Shown here: piece by piece, positions 17,590 through 25,711 of the stretch
Position numbering within the stretch: the first letter of the stretch is position 1
Layout of the letters: each line of letters starts with the position of its first letter
From: CALCKU01 sp964534845
GTDB lineage: Bacteria > Pseudomonadota > Alphaproteobacteria > Caulobacterales > Maricaulaceae
Length of the DNA stretch: 64,000 nt
Reading direction: 5' to 3'
Assembly (NCBI GenBank): GCA_964534845.1
Contig: CAZHPV010000003.1
Span: 1-64,000, forward strand
Made by a program: the position numbers and the translations under genes
Notes under the pieces: model-generated
The model's input: only the letters and a program-made list of their open reading frames with translations
Database searches by the model: none
What the model was told of the DNA's origin: nothing

Positions 17590-17826
17590 CTAGGCGGCTT
17601 GTTCAGAGATATACTTTACCGCATCACCAACAGTTTGAATGTGCTCAGCTGCATCATCTGGGATTTCAATGTCGAATTCCTCTTCAAATGCCATAACAAG
17701 CTCGACATTATCAAGGCTATCTGCGCCCAAATCATCAATAAAATGAGCCTTTTCGGTCACTTTTCCTTCGTCGACATCCAAATGTTCGACGACCATTTTT
17801 GTTACACGGGCTAATACATCAGACAT
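17590..17826 (-). CDS. acpP: Acyl carrier protein
   Basis: 78 aa acidic carrier that holds growing acyl chains on a phosphopantetheine arm. The attachment serine is in GADSLDNVELVMAFEEEF. The ribosome site GAGGA lies 7 bp before the ATG, among the best in the window, fitting a very abundant protein. A 159-bp gap separates it from fabG upstream, larger than other gaps in this cluster, which suggests acpP-fabF have their own promoter. The gap also holds the 12-bp palindrome GGGCTTAAGCCC (17960-17971). Confidence 0.97.
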   Translation of the reverse strand: MSDVLARVTKMVVEHLDVDEGKVTEKAHFIDDLGADSLDNVELVMAFEEEFDIEIPDDAAEHIQTVGDAVKYISEQAA

Positions 17827-17985
17827 ATTTGTTTCCTCATCTGAAACCGAAATTCTTTTCGGCGGTTACTAACGTTTAAGTTAGGGACTTATTTAAACAA
17901 AACAAGTCTTTCTCTCTTTTTTCCGCGCGGTGCCTACCATAGAATAACGCCGCTGGCTAGGGCTTAAGCCCAACATTACAGTCAA

Positions 17986-18726
17986 TTAAATCATAGCCAT
18001 ACCACCGTTTACATGCAAGGTCTGTCCTGTCACATAACCGGCTTCAACACTGGCTAGATATAAAACGGCATTGGCAATATCTTCGCCCTGCCCCAAATCG
18101 CCAGCCGGAATTTTCGTCAAAATCGCCTCTTTTTGCGCCTCATTTAGCACATCTGTCATCGGAGAGGCAATAAAACCGGGGGCAACACAATTCACGGTTA
18201 CCCCGCGTGAGGCCACTTCCTGAGCCAAAGATTTCGAAAATCCGATCATACCGGCTTTCGAGGCAGCATAATTTGTCTGGCCGGGATTGCCTGTGACGCC
18301 AACAACGGAGGTTATTCCGATTATCCGTCCAAACCGGCCTTTCATCATACCGCGCAGGCAAGCTTTTGAAAGCCGGAAATAAGCCTCTAGGTTTACACGC
18401 TGGACAAGGTCCCAATCTTCGGCCTTCATCCGCATGAGTAACGTATCACGCGTCAATCCGGCATTGGAGACCAGAATGTCTACAGGCCCCCCTAAAGCGT
18501 CCGCTGCACTTGCGGGCAGATTATCTACCGCCTCACCATCTGATAAATTACACGGGGTGACAAAACAGCGCTCACCTAGCTCTGATTGCAAACTTTCCAG
18601 TTTTTCGACCCGCGTTCCAGAAACAGCGACCAAAGCCCCGCGACTATGCAATTTTTGCGCAATGGCCTGTCCCAAGCCCCCCGTTGCACCCGTTACCAAT
18701 GCGCGCTTTCCGGTTAAATCCAACAT
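17986..18726 (-). CDS. fabG: 3-oxoacyl-ACP reductase
   Basis: NADPH-dependent ketoreductase of fatty-acid synthesis, 246 aa, short-chain dehydrogenase fold. Cofactor motif TGATGGLGQAIA, NAG at the active-site edge (LVSNAGLTRD), catalytic Ser in ITSVVGVTGNPGQ and YAASKAG with Tyr and Lys; the end GGMAMI is typical of FabG. AAGGA lies 6 bp before the ATG. It follows fabD by 77 bp on the same strand in the standard fabD-fabG-acpP-fabF order. Confidence 0.96.
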   Translation of the reverse strand: MLDLTGKRALVTGATGGLGQAIAQKLHSRGALVAVSGTRVEKLESLQSELGERCFVTPCNLSDGEAVDNLPASAADALGGPVDILVSNAGLTRDTLLMRMKAEDWDLVQRVNLEAYFRLSKACLRGMMKGRFGRIIGITSVVGVTGNPGQTNYAASKAGMIGFSKSLAQEVASRGVTVNCVAPGFIASPMTDVLNEAQKEAILTKIPAGDLGQGEDIANAVLYLASVEAGYVTGQTLHVNGGMAMI

Positions 18727-18803
18727 ATCTTATCCTTTTATCTTATCCATATATCTGTACCGGTCTCACCATAAACGTCTTTGCTCATGCGGGTTTTATC
18801 CGT

Positions 18804-19748
18804 TTAAGCAGTTACCGATTTTGCAAAAGCTTCAAGTTTTTCAGGCGTATCCAAGGCGCCGCCTGTCAGGTCTTTATCAATACGTCTGCGCATAACACTT
18901 AAAACCTTCCCACATCCCGGCTCTTCCATTTGTGATATACCATTTGCAGACATCCATAAAACCGTTTCACGCCACCGCACGCGACCCGTTACTTGCGCAA
19001 CAAGGTCGCGTCTAATCTGTTCAGGATAGGAGACAGGCCGCGCGGTAACATTATTCACGACTTGAACACGCGGGGCTCTGATTTCGGTACCGCCCAAAGC
19101 TGCCTCCATAGCCTTGGCGGCCGGTGACATCATATCACAATGAAACGGGGCCGATACCGGCAAAATAACAGCTTTTTTCACCCCTATTTCTTTTGCCGCC
19201 GCCGCCGCGGCTTCGACGGCTAAAACCTCCCCGGAAATCACAATCTGCCCGGTCGCATTATCATTTGCGATTTGGCAAATACCGATTTTTGCGCCCGCCG
19301 TTACTGCCGCTTGCGCGTCTTCGAGCGAGGCGCCCAGTAAAGCCGCCATTGCGCCTGCACCGACCGGCACGGCGGCTTGCATAGCGTCCCCGCGAATGCG
19401 CAATAAACGGGCCGTATCATATAAGGATATAGCACCTGCAGCACATAAAGCCGAATATTCCCCTAGAGAATGTCCCGCCACATATTTGGCTTGCGTGACA
19501 TCAATGCCGAACTCGGCTTTAAGGGCCGCCATCGCCGCAAGAGAACAGGCCATGATCGCAGGTTGGGTATTCGTGGTTAAGGTCAGATCTTCCATCGGAC
19601 CCTCCCACAGGGTTTTGGACAGGTTCTGGTTCAAAGCGTCATCGACTTCTTCAAATATGGCTTTTGCTGAATTAAACGCTTGAGCCAAGGCATGGCCCAT
19701 ACCGACAAATTGGCTGCCTTGACCGGGAAATGTAAAAGCGAGTGTCAT
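18804..19748 (-). CDS. fabD: Malonyl-CoA:ACP transacylase
   Basis: Loads malonyl groups onto ACP for elongation; 314 aa. It begins TLAFTFPGQGSQFVGMG, carries the nucleophile serine in AGHSLGEYSALCAAG and the catalytic His in PVSAPFHCDMM. First gene of the fatty-acid cluster; upstream lies a 359-bp region shared with the divergent coiled-coil gene. In many relatives rpsF stands divergent to fabD; here that place is taken by the coiled-coil gene. Confidence 0.95.
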   Translation of the reverse strand: MTLAFTFPGQGSQFVGMGHALAQAFNSAKAIFEEVDDALNQNLSKTLWEGPMEDLTLTTNTQPAIMACSLAAMAALKAEFGIDVTQAKYVAGHSLGEYSALCAAGAISLYDTARLLRIRGDAMQAAVPVGAGAMAALLGASLEDAQAAVTAGAKIGICQIANDNATGQIVISGEVLAVEAAAAAAKEIGVKKAVILPVSAPFHCDMMSPAAKAMEAALGGTEIRAPRVQVVNNVTARPVSYPEQIRRDLVAQVTGRVRWRETVLWMSANGISQMEEPGCGKVLSVMRRRIDKDLTGGALDTPEKLEAFAKSVTA

Positions 19749-20107
19749 AAATTAGCTTTCATTTTAATTTAGAGACTAGAAATTATTGCCTCTGAAATAA
19801 GATCAGTGAGAGAATTTAGCCGCATGTCATACGCTACAAAAGCCCCTCGTCAAGCCCTTCTGCTTGCCCTTAATAGGGACGGCTATAAGGCGGGGTCTAG
19901 CCAGATCGGCAATATTCACTTCACCTCTGCCTCATTTCGCGTCCACAAAGCCCCAAAACCGCTTCCACACCCACAAACGCAAACGTCCTCTAAAATGTTG
20001 AATTTGCTAATTTTTGTGGTCCATCCTTAAAATAATAAGGCTTTATTAAGCATATAGCGGGATTGTTCCGTGAAAAATATCGCCATGATTCATTTCAAAG
20101 GGATAAA
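19749..20107. other. Divergent intergenic region fabD / coiled-coil gene
   Basis: 359 bp between two divergent genes. The only convincing element is a sigma-70-like promoter for the plus-strand gene (20004-20033). The plus-strand open frame at 19806-20030 (74 codons) has no recognisable domain, an odd composition and no good ribosome site, and I do not call it. No stable GC-rich hairpin is evident. The fabD promoter must also lie here, but I cannot place it. Confidence 0.5.
20004..20033 (+). promoter_or_regulatory. Candidate promoter for the coiled-coil gene
   Basis: TTGCTA at 20004-20009 and TAAAAT at 20028-20033 are separated by 18 bp. They lie 75 bp upstream of the proposed ATG at 20108. 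The match to the -35/-10 consensus is fair, not perfect, and rests on eye inspection only. Confidence 0.4.
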
Positions 20108-21850
20108 ATGTCTATTTTTAAACGCAGTGGTAAGAATACCGCAAAAGGTAAGTCGGGATTAAAATCAAAACCTGAAAAATCACTCCTAAAAAGTATTGCA
20201 AAATTACGCGAAGATGACGGCATATTGGATGAAGCAGCCTTGGCTGCCATTGATAAACGTCTTGAGGAAAATCTTAAAATCAGCCCTGAGCTTAACTCTA
20301 TTGGTGACACCGATATTGACTCTGTTTCAGAGGCCGCCCTTTCGAAAGAAATGGAAAAATTCGCGCACACAACCGACAGGCCGACGGATACGGGTCGCCA
20401 AACAGACATGGCTCCAACAGCGTCCAGCCAAAGCCTCACAAATGATGAAGTGGCGTCCTTGGCAACCCTTCGGGCTCTAAAAGACGAGCCCTTATCACAA
20501 AAACCACAAACCGGATTGGGAGATATAGACCGGGACAAGATTGCCGAGGCAACTTTGGAGCCGCAAAATCTCCCCGGTACCGATTTGGGCGAGTTACGCT
20601 TGGATATCGCTAAAATTACAGCCGATATTGAAAACGGTGAAGCCTTATATCGCCGCGCACAATCGCGCGTTGAGGGACTGATCGGCTTTGCTGAAAAGGC
20701 CGAAGTAAACTTTTCATTGCTAAACCGTATCGAGCCAGAAAACCGTCGGTTAAAAGCGCGCCTATTCTCCCTTAACAAAGCACATGAAAATCAAGGGCAT
20801 CAATTAAGCGTTGTTCAGGCCGATTTGGAAGATCATAAACAGCGCCTTGTCGAAACGACCACCGATCTTAATCATACAAATGCACAGCTAACACAAGCGC
20901 TTAGCCGTATCGGTGCTTATGAAACCAAATTCAGTAATGTCCGACAGGAAAAAGATGCTCTGGAAATGCAGGTGGAACGCGAGAAAACCTCCTACGAGGT
21001 CGAAGCCCGGGAAAATCGTGTCTTGCGCCAGAAAATATCGGATGTTTCCGCCGCGCTTGAAGACGTATCTACCGATAAATTAAACTATGCCAAAAATATT
21101 GAATCCATTAAAATTGATCTGGAAGATGAGCGAACTGCCAAAAGCGAGCTTGAAAAAGAGCTTTCAGATATTCGGATCGCACTTGAGAAAAGCCAGACCT
21201 CGAATAATGAAATGAAAACGCGGGTCTCCTCCGTACATGAAGAAATTAAAACCTTTAAAACCCAATATGAATATAATGTTCTTAGCCGCGACGATAAGAT
21301 TTTTGCTCTGGAAGCCAAAATTGAAGACTTAAACAAGCAATTATCCATCAAAGATGAAATCGTAAATTCTGCGAGCCAAGATCTGGCACAATTACGCAAG
21401 GCCCGCACCGTCAATGAACTTGAGCGCGAGCGCCTAGAACGCACTATAGAGAGCCAATCTTACCAGCTTCATGCCGCAGAAGAGCAGCTTTTACGGTCCA
21501 AACAAAATATGGATGTGCTCGATAAACGCTATAAGGACACCGCGGCCGCCTTGGCTATGACCCATCAAAGGCGGGATGTGCAGCCCCGTGCCACCACGCC
21601 GGATATTCGTCCAGCCCTAAGCGGAAGCCTTGTAGCCCCTACTCAGGCGCAAGCTCAGGCTCAAGCTCAGCCTCAGCCCTCGCAAACCCCGCAGAGCAAT
21701 ATTACAGACGGTACTGCGGCTATGCACGATACGGCCGCGACTAACAATCAACCGAAAACATCGGCTTACGATGCCGAAACAGAAGAAGAGCAGATTATTA
21801 CTGACCGGATTATGGAATATAAGCTCGGCAATCGTAACAACCTTAGCTAG
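20108..21850 (+). CDS. Large coiled-coil protein, crescentin-like candidate
   Basis: 580 aa cytoplasmic protein with no enzyme motif. A basic N-terminus (MSIFKRSGKNTAKGKSGLK) and a polar ~150-residue region precede a continuous coiled coil from about residue 165 to 490, with clear heptads such as LERTIESQSYQLHAAEEQLL. Then comes a Gln/Ala/Pro linker built on a hexanucleotide repeat and an acidic end (ETEEEQIITDRIMEYKLG). The basic head, long rod and short tail resemble crescentin-type bacterial intermediate-filament-like proteins; an SMC-like or polar scaffold role is equally open. AAGGG lies 5 bp before ATG 20108; the open frame extends to 20063 without a ribosome site. Monocistronic. Confidence 0.75.
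   Translation: MSIFKRSGKNTAKGKSGLKSKPEKSLLKSIAKLREDDGILDEAALAAIDKRLEENLKISPELNSIGDTDIDSVSEAALSKEMEKFAHTTDRPTDTGRQTDMAPTASSQSLTNDEVASLATLRALKDEPLSQKPQTGLGDIDRDKIAEATLEPQNLPGTDLGELRLDIAKITADIENGEALYRRAQSRVEGLIGFAEKAEVNFSLLNRIEPENRRLKARLFSLNKAHENQGHQLSVVQADLEDHKQRLVETTTDLNHTNAQLTQALSRIGAYETKFSNVRQEKDALEMQVEREKTSYEVEARENRVLRQKISDVSAALEDVSTDKLNYAKNIESIKIDLEDERTAKSELEKELSDIRIALEKSQTSNNEMKTRVSSVHEEIKTFKTQYEYNVLSRDDKIFALEAKIEDLNKQLSIKDEIVNSASQDLAQLRKARTVNELERERLERTIESQSYQLHAAEEQLLRSKQNMDVLDKRYKDTAAALAMTHQRRDVQPRATTPDIRPALSGSLVAPTQAQAQAQAQPQPSQTPQSNITDGTAAMHDTAATNNQPKTSAYDAETEEEQIITDRIMEYKLGNRNNLS
21644..21679 (+). repeat. In-frame hexanucleotide repeat encoding Gln-Ala/Gln-Pro
   Basis: Six 6-bp units (CAGGCG, CAAGCT, CAGGCT, CAAGCT, CAGCCT, CAGCCC) run in frame in the coiled-coil gene and encode alternating Gln-Ala then Gln-Pro. 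The imperfect units keep reading frame whatever their number, so linker length could vary between strains. Confidence 0.9.
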
Positions 21851-22024
21851 GCCTCGCAGCCGGCACAGGCCGGAAAACAGTTCTAAAACCACCTAAATCA
21901 CCCTTCCAAAGCGTGGGGATATGAAACTTTCTTCATTTACGGTAATTTCTTCTGGTGACTTTTACATTTTGTTATATGAATCGTCCAAGGGTTAGTCCTT
22001 ATAATAGTTCATTTTGGGTATTTC

Positions 22025-23029
22025 ATGACATCTGATGCAAAAACATGGTTCCAACGGCTTGCGCCTTATCGTCAAGCCAAGGACGGCAAAGCCGTTAAAG
22101 AAACCCTTATCACGCTTATTCCATTTCTGATACTTTGGTGGGGTATATGGGCCCTATATCAGGCAGGACACTGGTGGGCGCTTATTGGGGTTGTTCCGGC
22201 TGGCGGCATGATTGTGCGCCTATTCATAATCCAGCATGATTGCGGGCATGGCTCCATGTTTTCGAGCAAAAAGGCGAATGACTGGGTGGGGCGTTTCATC
22301 GGTATTTTGACCTTAACACCTTATGATCACTGGAAGCGTTCACACGCTTTACATCACGCCGGATCAGGCAATCTGGACCGACGGGGTATAGGCGATGATA
22401 TTCTAACCTTAACCGTTGAAGAATATGAAAACGCCAGTCGGTGGGAACGGTTTAAATACCGTCTTTACCGCCACCCAATGATTATGTTCGGTCTCGGCCC
22501 GGCGTGGTTATTCCTCCTTGCGCACCGCCTGCCAATGGGCGCTATGAAAAATGGTATAAAGCCCTGGGCAAGTGCGATGCTGACAAATCTCGGTATAGCC
22601 ATATTATATGGCCTAATGATCTGGGCTGTGGGCATTAAGGCCTTCTTGCTAATACAAATTCCAAGCGTTCTGGTTGGGGCAACAATCGGGATGTGGATGT
22701 TTTATGTGCAGCACCAATTTGATGAAACCCATTGGTCTCGCAATGAAGAATGGACCCGGGAAAAAGCCGCGCTACATGGTAGCTCCTTTTATGATCTTCC
22801 CAAACCACTTATGTGGATCACAGGCAATATCGGCGTGCACCATATCCATCATCTCTCTTCTCGCATCCCGTTTTATAATCTTCCACCCGTCCTGAAGGCT
22901 CATCCGGAACTCACCCAAGTTGGGCGCCTGACATTTATGGAAAGCCTTAAGACGATTAATTTGGCCTTATGGTGCGAGAGACGGCGTAAAATGGTATCCT
23001 TTAACGCAAGGCGCTTGAGCGCGGCGTAA
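22025..23029 (+). CDS. Fatty-acid desaturase
   Basis: Integral membrane di-iron desaturase, 334 aa, O2-dependent insertion of a double bond into an acyl chain. The three histidine boxes are present: HDCGH (about residue 76), HALHH (about 111) and HIHH in GVHHIHHLS (about 277). Membrane helices occur around 30-70 and 160-225. The pattern is close to delta-12/omega-type acyl-lipid desaturases, but position specificity and electron donor cannot be read from sequence. A TATAAT at 22000-22005 could be its -10 box, without a matching -35. It ends 5 bp from the stop of convergent regA, which makes a redox link attractive but unproven. Confidence 0.88.
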   Translation: MTSDAKTWFQRLAPYRQAKDGKAVKETLITLIPFLILWWGIWALYQAGHWWALIGVVPAGGMIVRLFIIQHDCGHGSMFSSKKANDWVGRFIGILTLTPYDHWKRSHALHHAGSGNLDRRGIGDDILTLTVEEYENASRWERFKYRLYRHPMIMFGLGPAWLFLLAHRLPMGAMKNGIKPWASAMLTNLGIAILYGLMIWAVGIKAFLLIQIPSVLVGATIGMWMFYVQHQFDETHWSRNEEWTREKAALHGSSFYDLPKPLMWITGNIGVHHIHHLSSRIPFYNLPPVLKAHPELTQVGRLTFMESLKTINLALWCERRRKMVSFNARRLSAA

Positions 23030-23034
23030 TCACG

Positions 23035-23592
23035 CTATCGGGGGGCGCGTTTCGCTAGAATGCGTTGTAAGGTGCGTCTATGCATATTTAACCGCCGGGC
23101 CGTTTCAGATACGTTTTTCCCGCAAAGTTCATAGACGCGTTGAATATGCTCCCACCGGACACGGTCGGCTGACATAGGGTTTTCTGGCGGCATGGGGGCC
23201 TCACCGCGCGGGGCCAATAAGGCTTTACAAACATCATCTGCATCAGCGGGTTTGGCGAGATAATCGACCGCCCCGCGTTTCACTGCGGAAACAGCCGTGG
23301 CCAGATTTCCATAACCCGTTAGCATGACCATTTTACAATCAGGTCGGCTTTCATGCAAAGCATCCACAATATCCAGACCGTTACCATCTTCAAGGCGCAT
23401 ATCAAGAACAGCAAACGCCGGCGGATTATTTTTAGCAACGACACTGGCTTCTAATATGGTTTCCACGGTCGTGACCTCAAAGCCGCGATTGGTCAAAGCC
23501 CGCCCCAACCGATTGCGAAAAGGCCCGTCATCATCCAGGATCATCAGTGTTTTATCCGCAGGTAACGTATATTCGGTCGCAGTGTCTGGCAC
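23035..23592 (-). CDS. regA: Redox response regulator RegA/PrrA/ActR
   Basis: 185 aa response regulator of the global redox two-component system. Receiver domain residues 14-125 with phospho-acceptor Asp64 (FAVLDMRLEDG) and Lys in LAKPAD; a proline-rich linker (PRGEAPMPPENP); and a Fis-type helix-turn-helix at the C-terminus (NVSETARRLNMHRRTLQRIL), which is nearly invariant in RegA. GTG start with AAGGAG 5 bp upstream. The partner kinase regB is 3.5 kb away rather than adjacent, and senC is beyond it. Divergent from the phospholipase gene. Confidence 0.93.
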   Translation of the reverse strand: MPDTATEYTLPADKTLMILDDDGPFRNRLGRALTNRGFEVTTVETILEASVVAKNNPPAFAVLDMRLEDGNGLDIVDALHESRPDCKMVMLTGYGNLATAVSAVKRGAVDYLAKPADADDVCKALLAPRGEAPMPPENPMSADRVRWEHIQRVYELCGKNVSETARRLNMHRRTLQRILAKRAPR

Positions 23593-23751
23593 GTGCTCTC
23601 CTTGCCTGATTAATCTTCCCTAACGAAAATATAGGCTATTTCTTCCCAAATATAAAGCGCTTTAGAATTTATCCTCAACAGAGTTCAATATTGATCGGGG
23701 TGTTAAAACAATTCCCTCACGCGTAAATCGCAAAGCCTGATATCATACCCA

Positions 23752-23779
23752 TTGATAGATTTTCAAAATAGGGTATTAT
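23752..23779 (+). promoter_or_regulatory. Candidate promoter for the phospholipase-fadL pair
   Basis: TTGATA (23752-23757), a 16-bp spacer and TATTAT (23774-23779) make a good sigma-70-like promoter 48 bp before the ATG at 23828. It lies in the 235-bp region shared with divergent regA. Confidence 0.45.
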
Positions 23780-23827
23780 GCCTGCAAATGAAAAGACGGT
23801 CTCAAAAGGACGTCAGAGGCGCGCATA

Positions 23828-25687
23828 ATGGGAAAAGGTCAGCAATTAGAAGCTCTCCTCGATAAATGTCTGTCCCGACATTTTGGCATTAAGGACAAAG
23901 ACTTTCGGACCTTCCTAAAAGAGAATGCCCAATATATTGACCTGACAAGTGGTGATACCCTTATACATCAGGGCGAGACCTGTGACGCCGTCTATTTCCT
24001 TTTAACAGGAAATTTAAGAGCACTCTTTGTTGCCGCGGACGGAAAAACAACGCCTTTGGGCGAGATAGGGCGCGGGGAAACCGTCGGAGAGCTGGCCTTG
24101 TTCACCGGTAAAAAACGCGGTGCAAATGTTGTAGCCATTCGCGATAGTATTGTGGCGAAGGTCTCCGGGCAGGTCATGGAAGAGGCTATCGGTAAACAGC
24201 CTAAAATCGCCTTAAAAATTACCCGCCAAATCATAGAACGCTATGAACGTATGCAGGCCATGACGGCTCCGCCCAAAATACCTGTAAGCATCACATTTAT
24301 ACCGATCACGCCGAATGTGGATATTAAGGGTTTTATCGACCGCCTGATGAAAATCAGACAGGAAAATGGGGAGGACGTCCTCCTTGTCAACCATGATTAT
24401 ATTAAAAGCCATTACGGGGAATTAAACACACCTGATGTTTTTCAACCCCGCGGAGATGTCTCCTTGGCCCTTAGCGAGCTTGAGCTGAAACATTCCAACC
24501 TGTTTTATGTAGCAAGGCCACCCGATAAAGCGTGGTGTCATACGGCCATACACCATTCCGATGAGGTCGTGTTGATTGCCAATCCGGACGAAACCCACAC
24601 CCTATCAAATATTGAGTCGGAATTATTACGCGGGCATGAAAATTTACGCGCACCCGTCACATTGGTCCTAATGCATGATAATGACCGTAAAAGCCCGACG
24701 CAGACAGCGAAGTGGCTGGCCGAGCGTAAATCGACAAGACATTTCCATATTCGAAAATCTTCTGCGTCCGATTTTTCCCGCCTAAACCGTATCCTGTCAG
24801 GCCAAGCGCGAGGCATAGTTTTAGCCGGGGGCGGCGCGCGAGGCATGGCGCATCTCGGCGTTATGACAGCCTTAGGCGAATACGGTGTGGAATTTGACTT
24901 TATAGGAGGTACCAGCGCGGGTGCCATTATGGGGTCTTTTGCGGCTATGGGGGTTAAGGCCGAAGACCTAAGAGAGGCGACAAGAGATATTTTTATGAAT
25001 TCACCCTTCGGAAAAATTTCGGGTGATTATAATCTTCTGCCACTTTACTCTGTTATAAAAGGCAATCGAGCCTATAAGGTAAGCCATAAAGCCGTCATGG
25101 ATAGTGCCGGTAGCGATATTGATATGGAAGATTGCTGGAAGACCTTTTTTGCGATTGCCTCTAATTTCACAACCCATGAAGAACAGGCCTTATCCTACGG
25201 CAATCTCGCCCGGAATGTTCTAGCCAGTTTTTCCATTCCCGGTTTGATGCCCCCGTCAATAATGAACGGCGACCTTTTATTTGATGGCGGAAGCTTTAAT
25301 AATTTTCCTGTCGATCACATACGTAAATTAGGGGCTAAATATATTGTAGGCGTCGACTTGCTATCTGATCGGGTGCACAAGCATGAAATCTCCACCCTAC
25401 CGAAAATACAAAATCTAGTCTGGGATAAATTACGCCCCAAAAAGAAACAAAAATATAAAAGACTTCCAACTCTGGCCAATACGCTGCTCACGGCCTCGGT
25501 GGTAACGTCTATGGCGCGCCAAAAACAATTTAGGCCCCATGTAGATATTTTGCTTCAACCCAATACCCAAGGCGTGGGGCTTCTGGATTGGCACAAATAT
25601 GATGTGATTTATGAACGCGCCAGAACAGACACACTTTCTCAACTTGAAACCATGGACGACAATATCCTCAAACATTTCCAAAACTAG
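23828..25687 (+). CDS. NTE-type patatin-like phospholipase with cNMP-binding domain
   Basis: 619 aa protein with the neuropathy-target-esterase layout. Residues 20-135: cyclic-nucleotide-binding beta-roll (VGELALFTGKKRGANVVAI). Residues 150-325: the NTE middle region (ADEVVLIAN-like segment, LVLMHDNDRKSP, RHFHIRK). Residues 328-520: patatin domain with GGGARG (334-339), the nucleophile Ser363 in GTSAG and the catalytic Asp486 in DGG. A Ser-Asp dyad of this kind hydrolyses phospholipids or lysophospholipids. No signal peptide, so it acts at the inner face of the inner membrane. fadL follows by 24 bp, probably in one transcript. The ligand of the cNMP domain is unknown. Confidence 0.9.
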   Translation: MGKGQQLEALLDKCLSRHFGIKDKDFRTFLKENAQYIDLTSGDTLIHQGETCDAVYFLLTGNLRALFVAADGKTTPLGEIGRGETVGELALFTGKKRGANVVAIRDSIVAKVSGQVMEEAIGKQPKIALKITRQIIERYERMQAMTAPPKIPVSITFIPITPNVDIKGFIDRLMKIRQENGEDVLLVNHDYIKSHYGELNTPDVFQPRGDVSLALSELELKHSNLFYVARPPDKAWCHTAIHHSDEVVLIANPDETHTLSNIESELLRGHENLRAPVTLVLMHDNDRKSPTQTAKWLAERKSTRHFHIRKSSASDFSRLNRILSGQARGIVLAGGGARGMAHLGVMTALGEYGVEFDFIGGTSAGAIMGSFAAMGVKAEDLREATRDIFMNSPFGKISGDYNLLPLYSVIKGNRAYKVSHKAVMDSAGSDIDMEDCWKTFFAIASNFTTHEEQALSYGNLARNVLASFSIPGLMPPSIMNGDLLFDGGSFNNFPVDHIRKLGAKYIVGVDLLSDRVHKHEISTLPKIQNLVWDKLRPKKKQKYKRLPTLANTLLTASVVTSMARQKQFRPHVDILLQPNTQGVGLLDWHKYDVIYERARTDTLSQLETMDDNILKHFQN

Positions 25688-25711
25688 ATAGACACACAAT
25701 ACGGGGCCAAT

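Noticed and set aside
17960..17971. GGGCTTAAGCCC palindrome between fabG and acpP
   Set aside because: Too short a stem and no T-tract; could be a binding site, but no second copy is seen.
19806..20030. 74-codon frame between fabD and the coiled-coil gene
   Set aside because: No domain or ribosome site, and it runs through the candidate promoter.
20095..20778. 227-codon minus-strand frame
   Set aside because: Antisense shadow of the coiled-coil gene, Ser/Arg-rich, no ribosome site or family.
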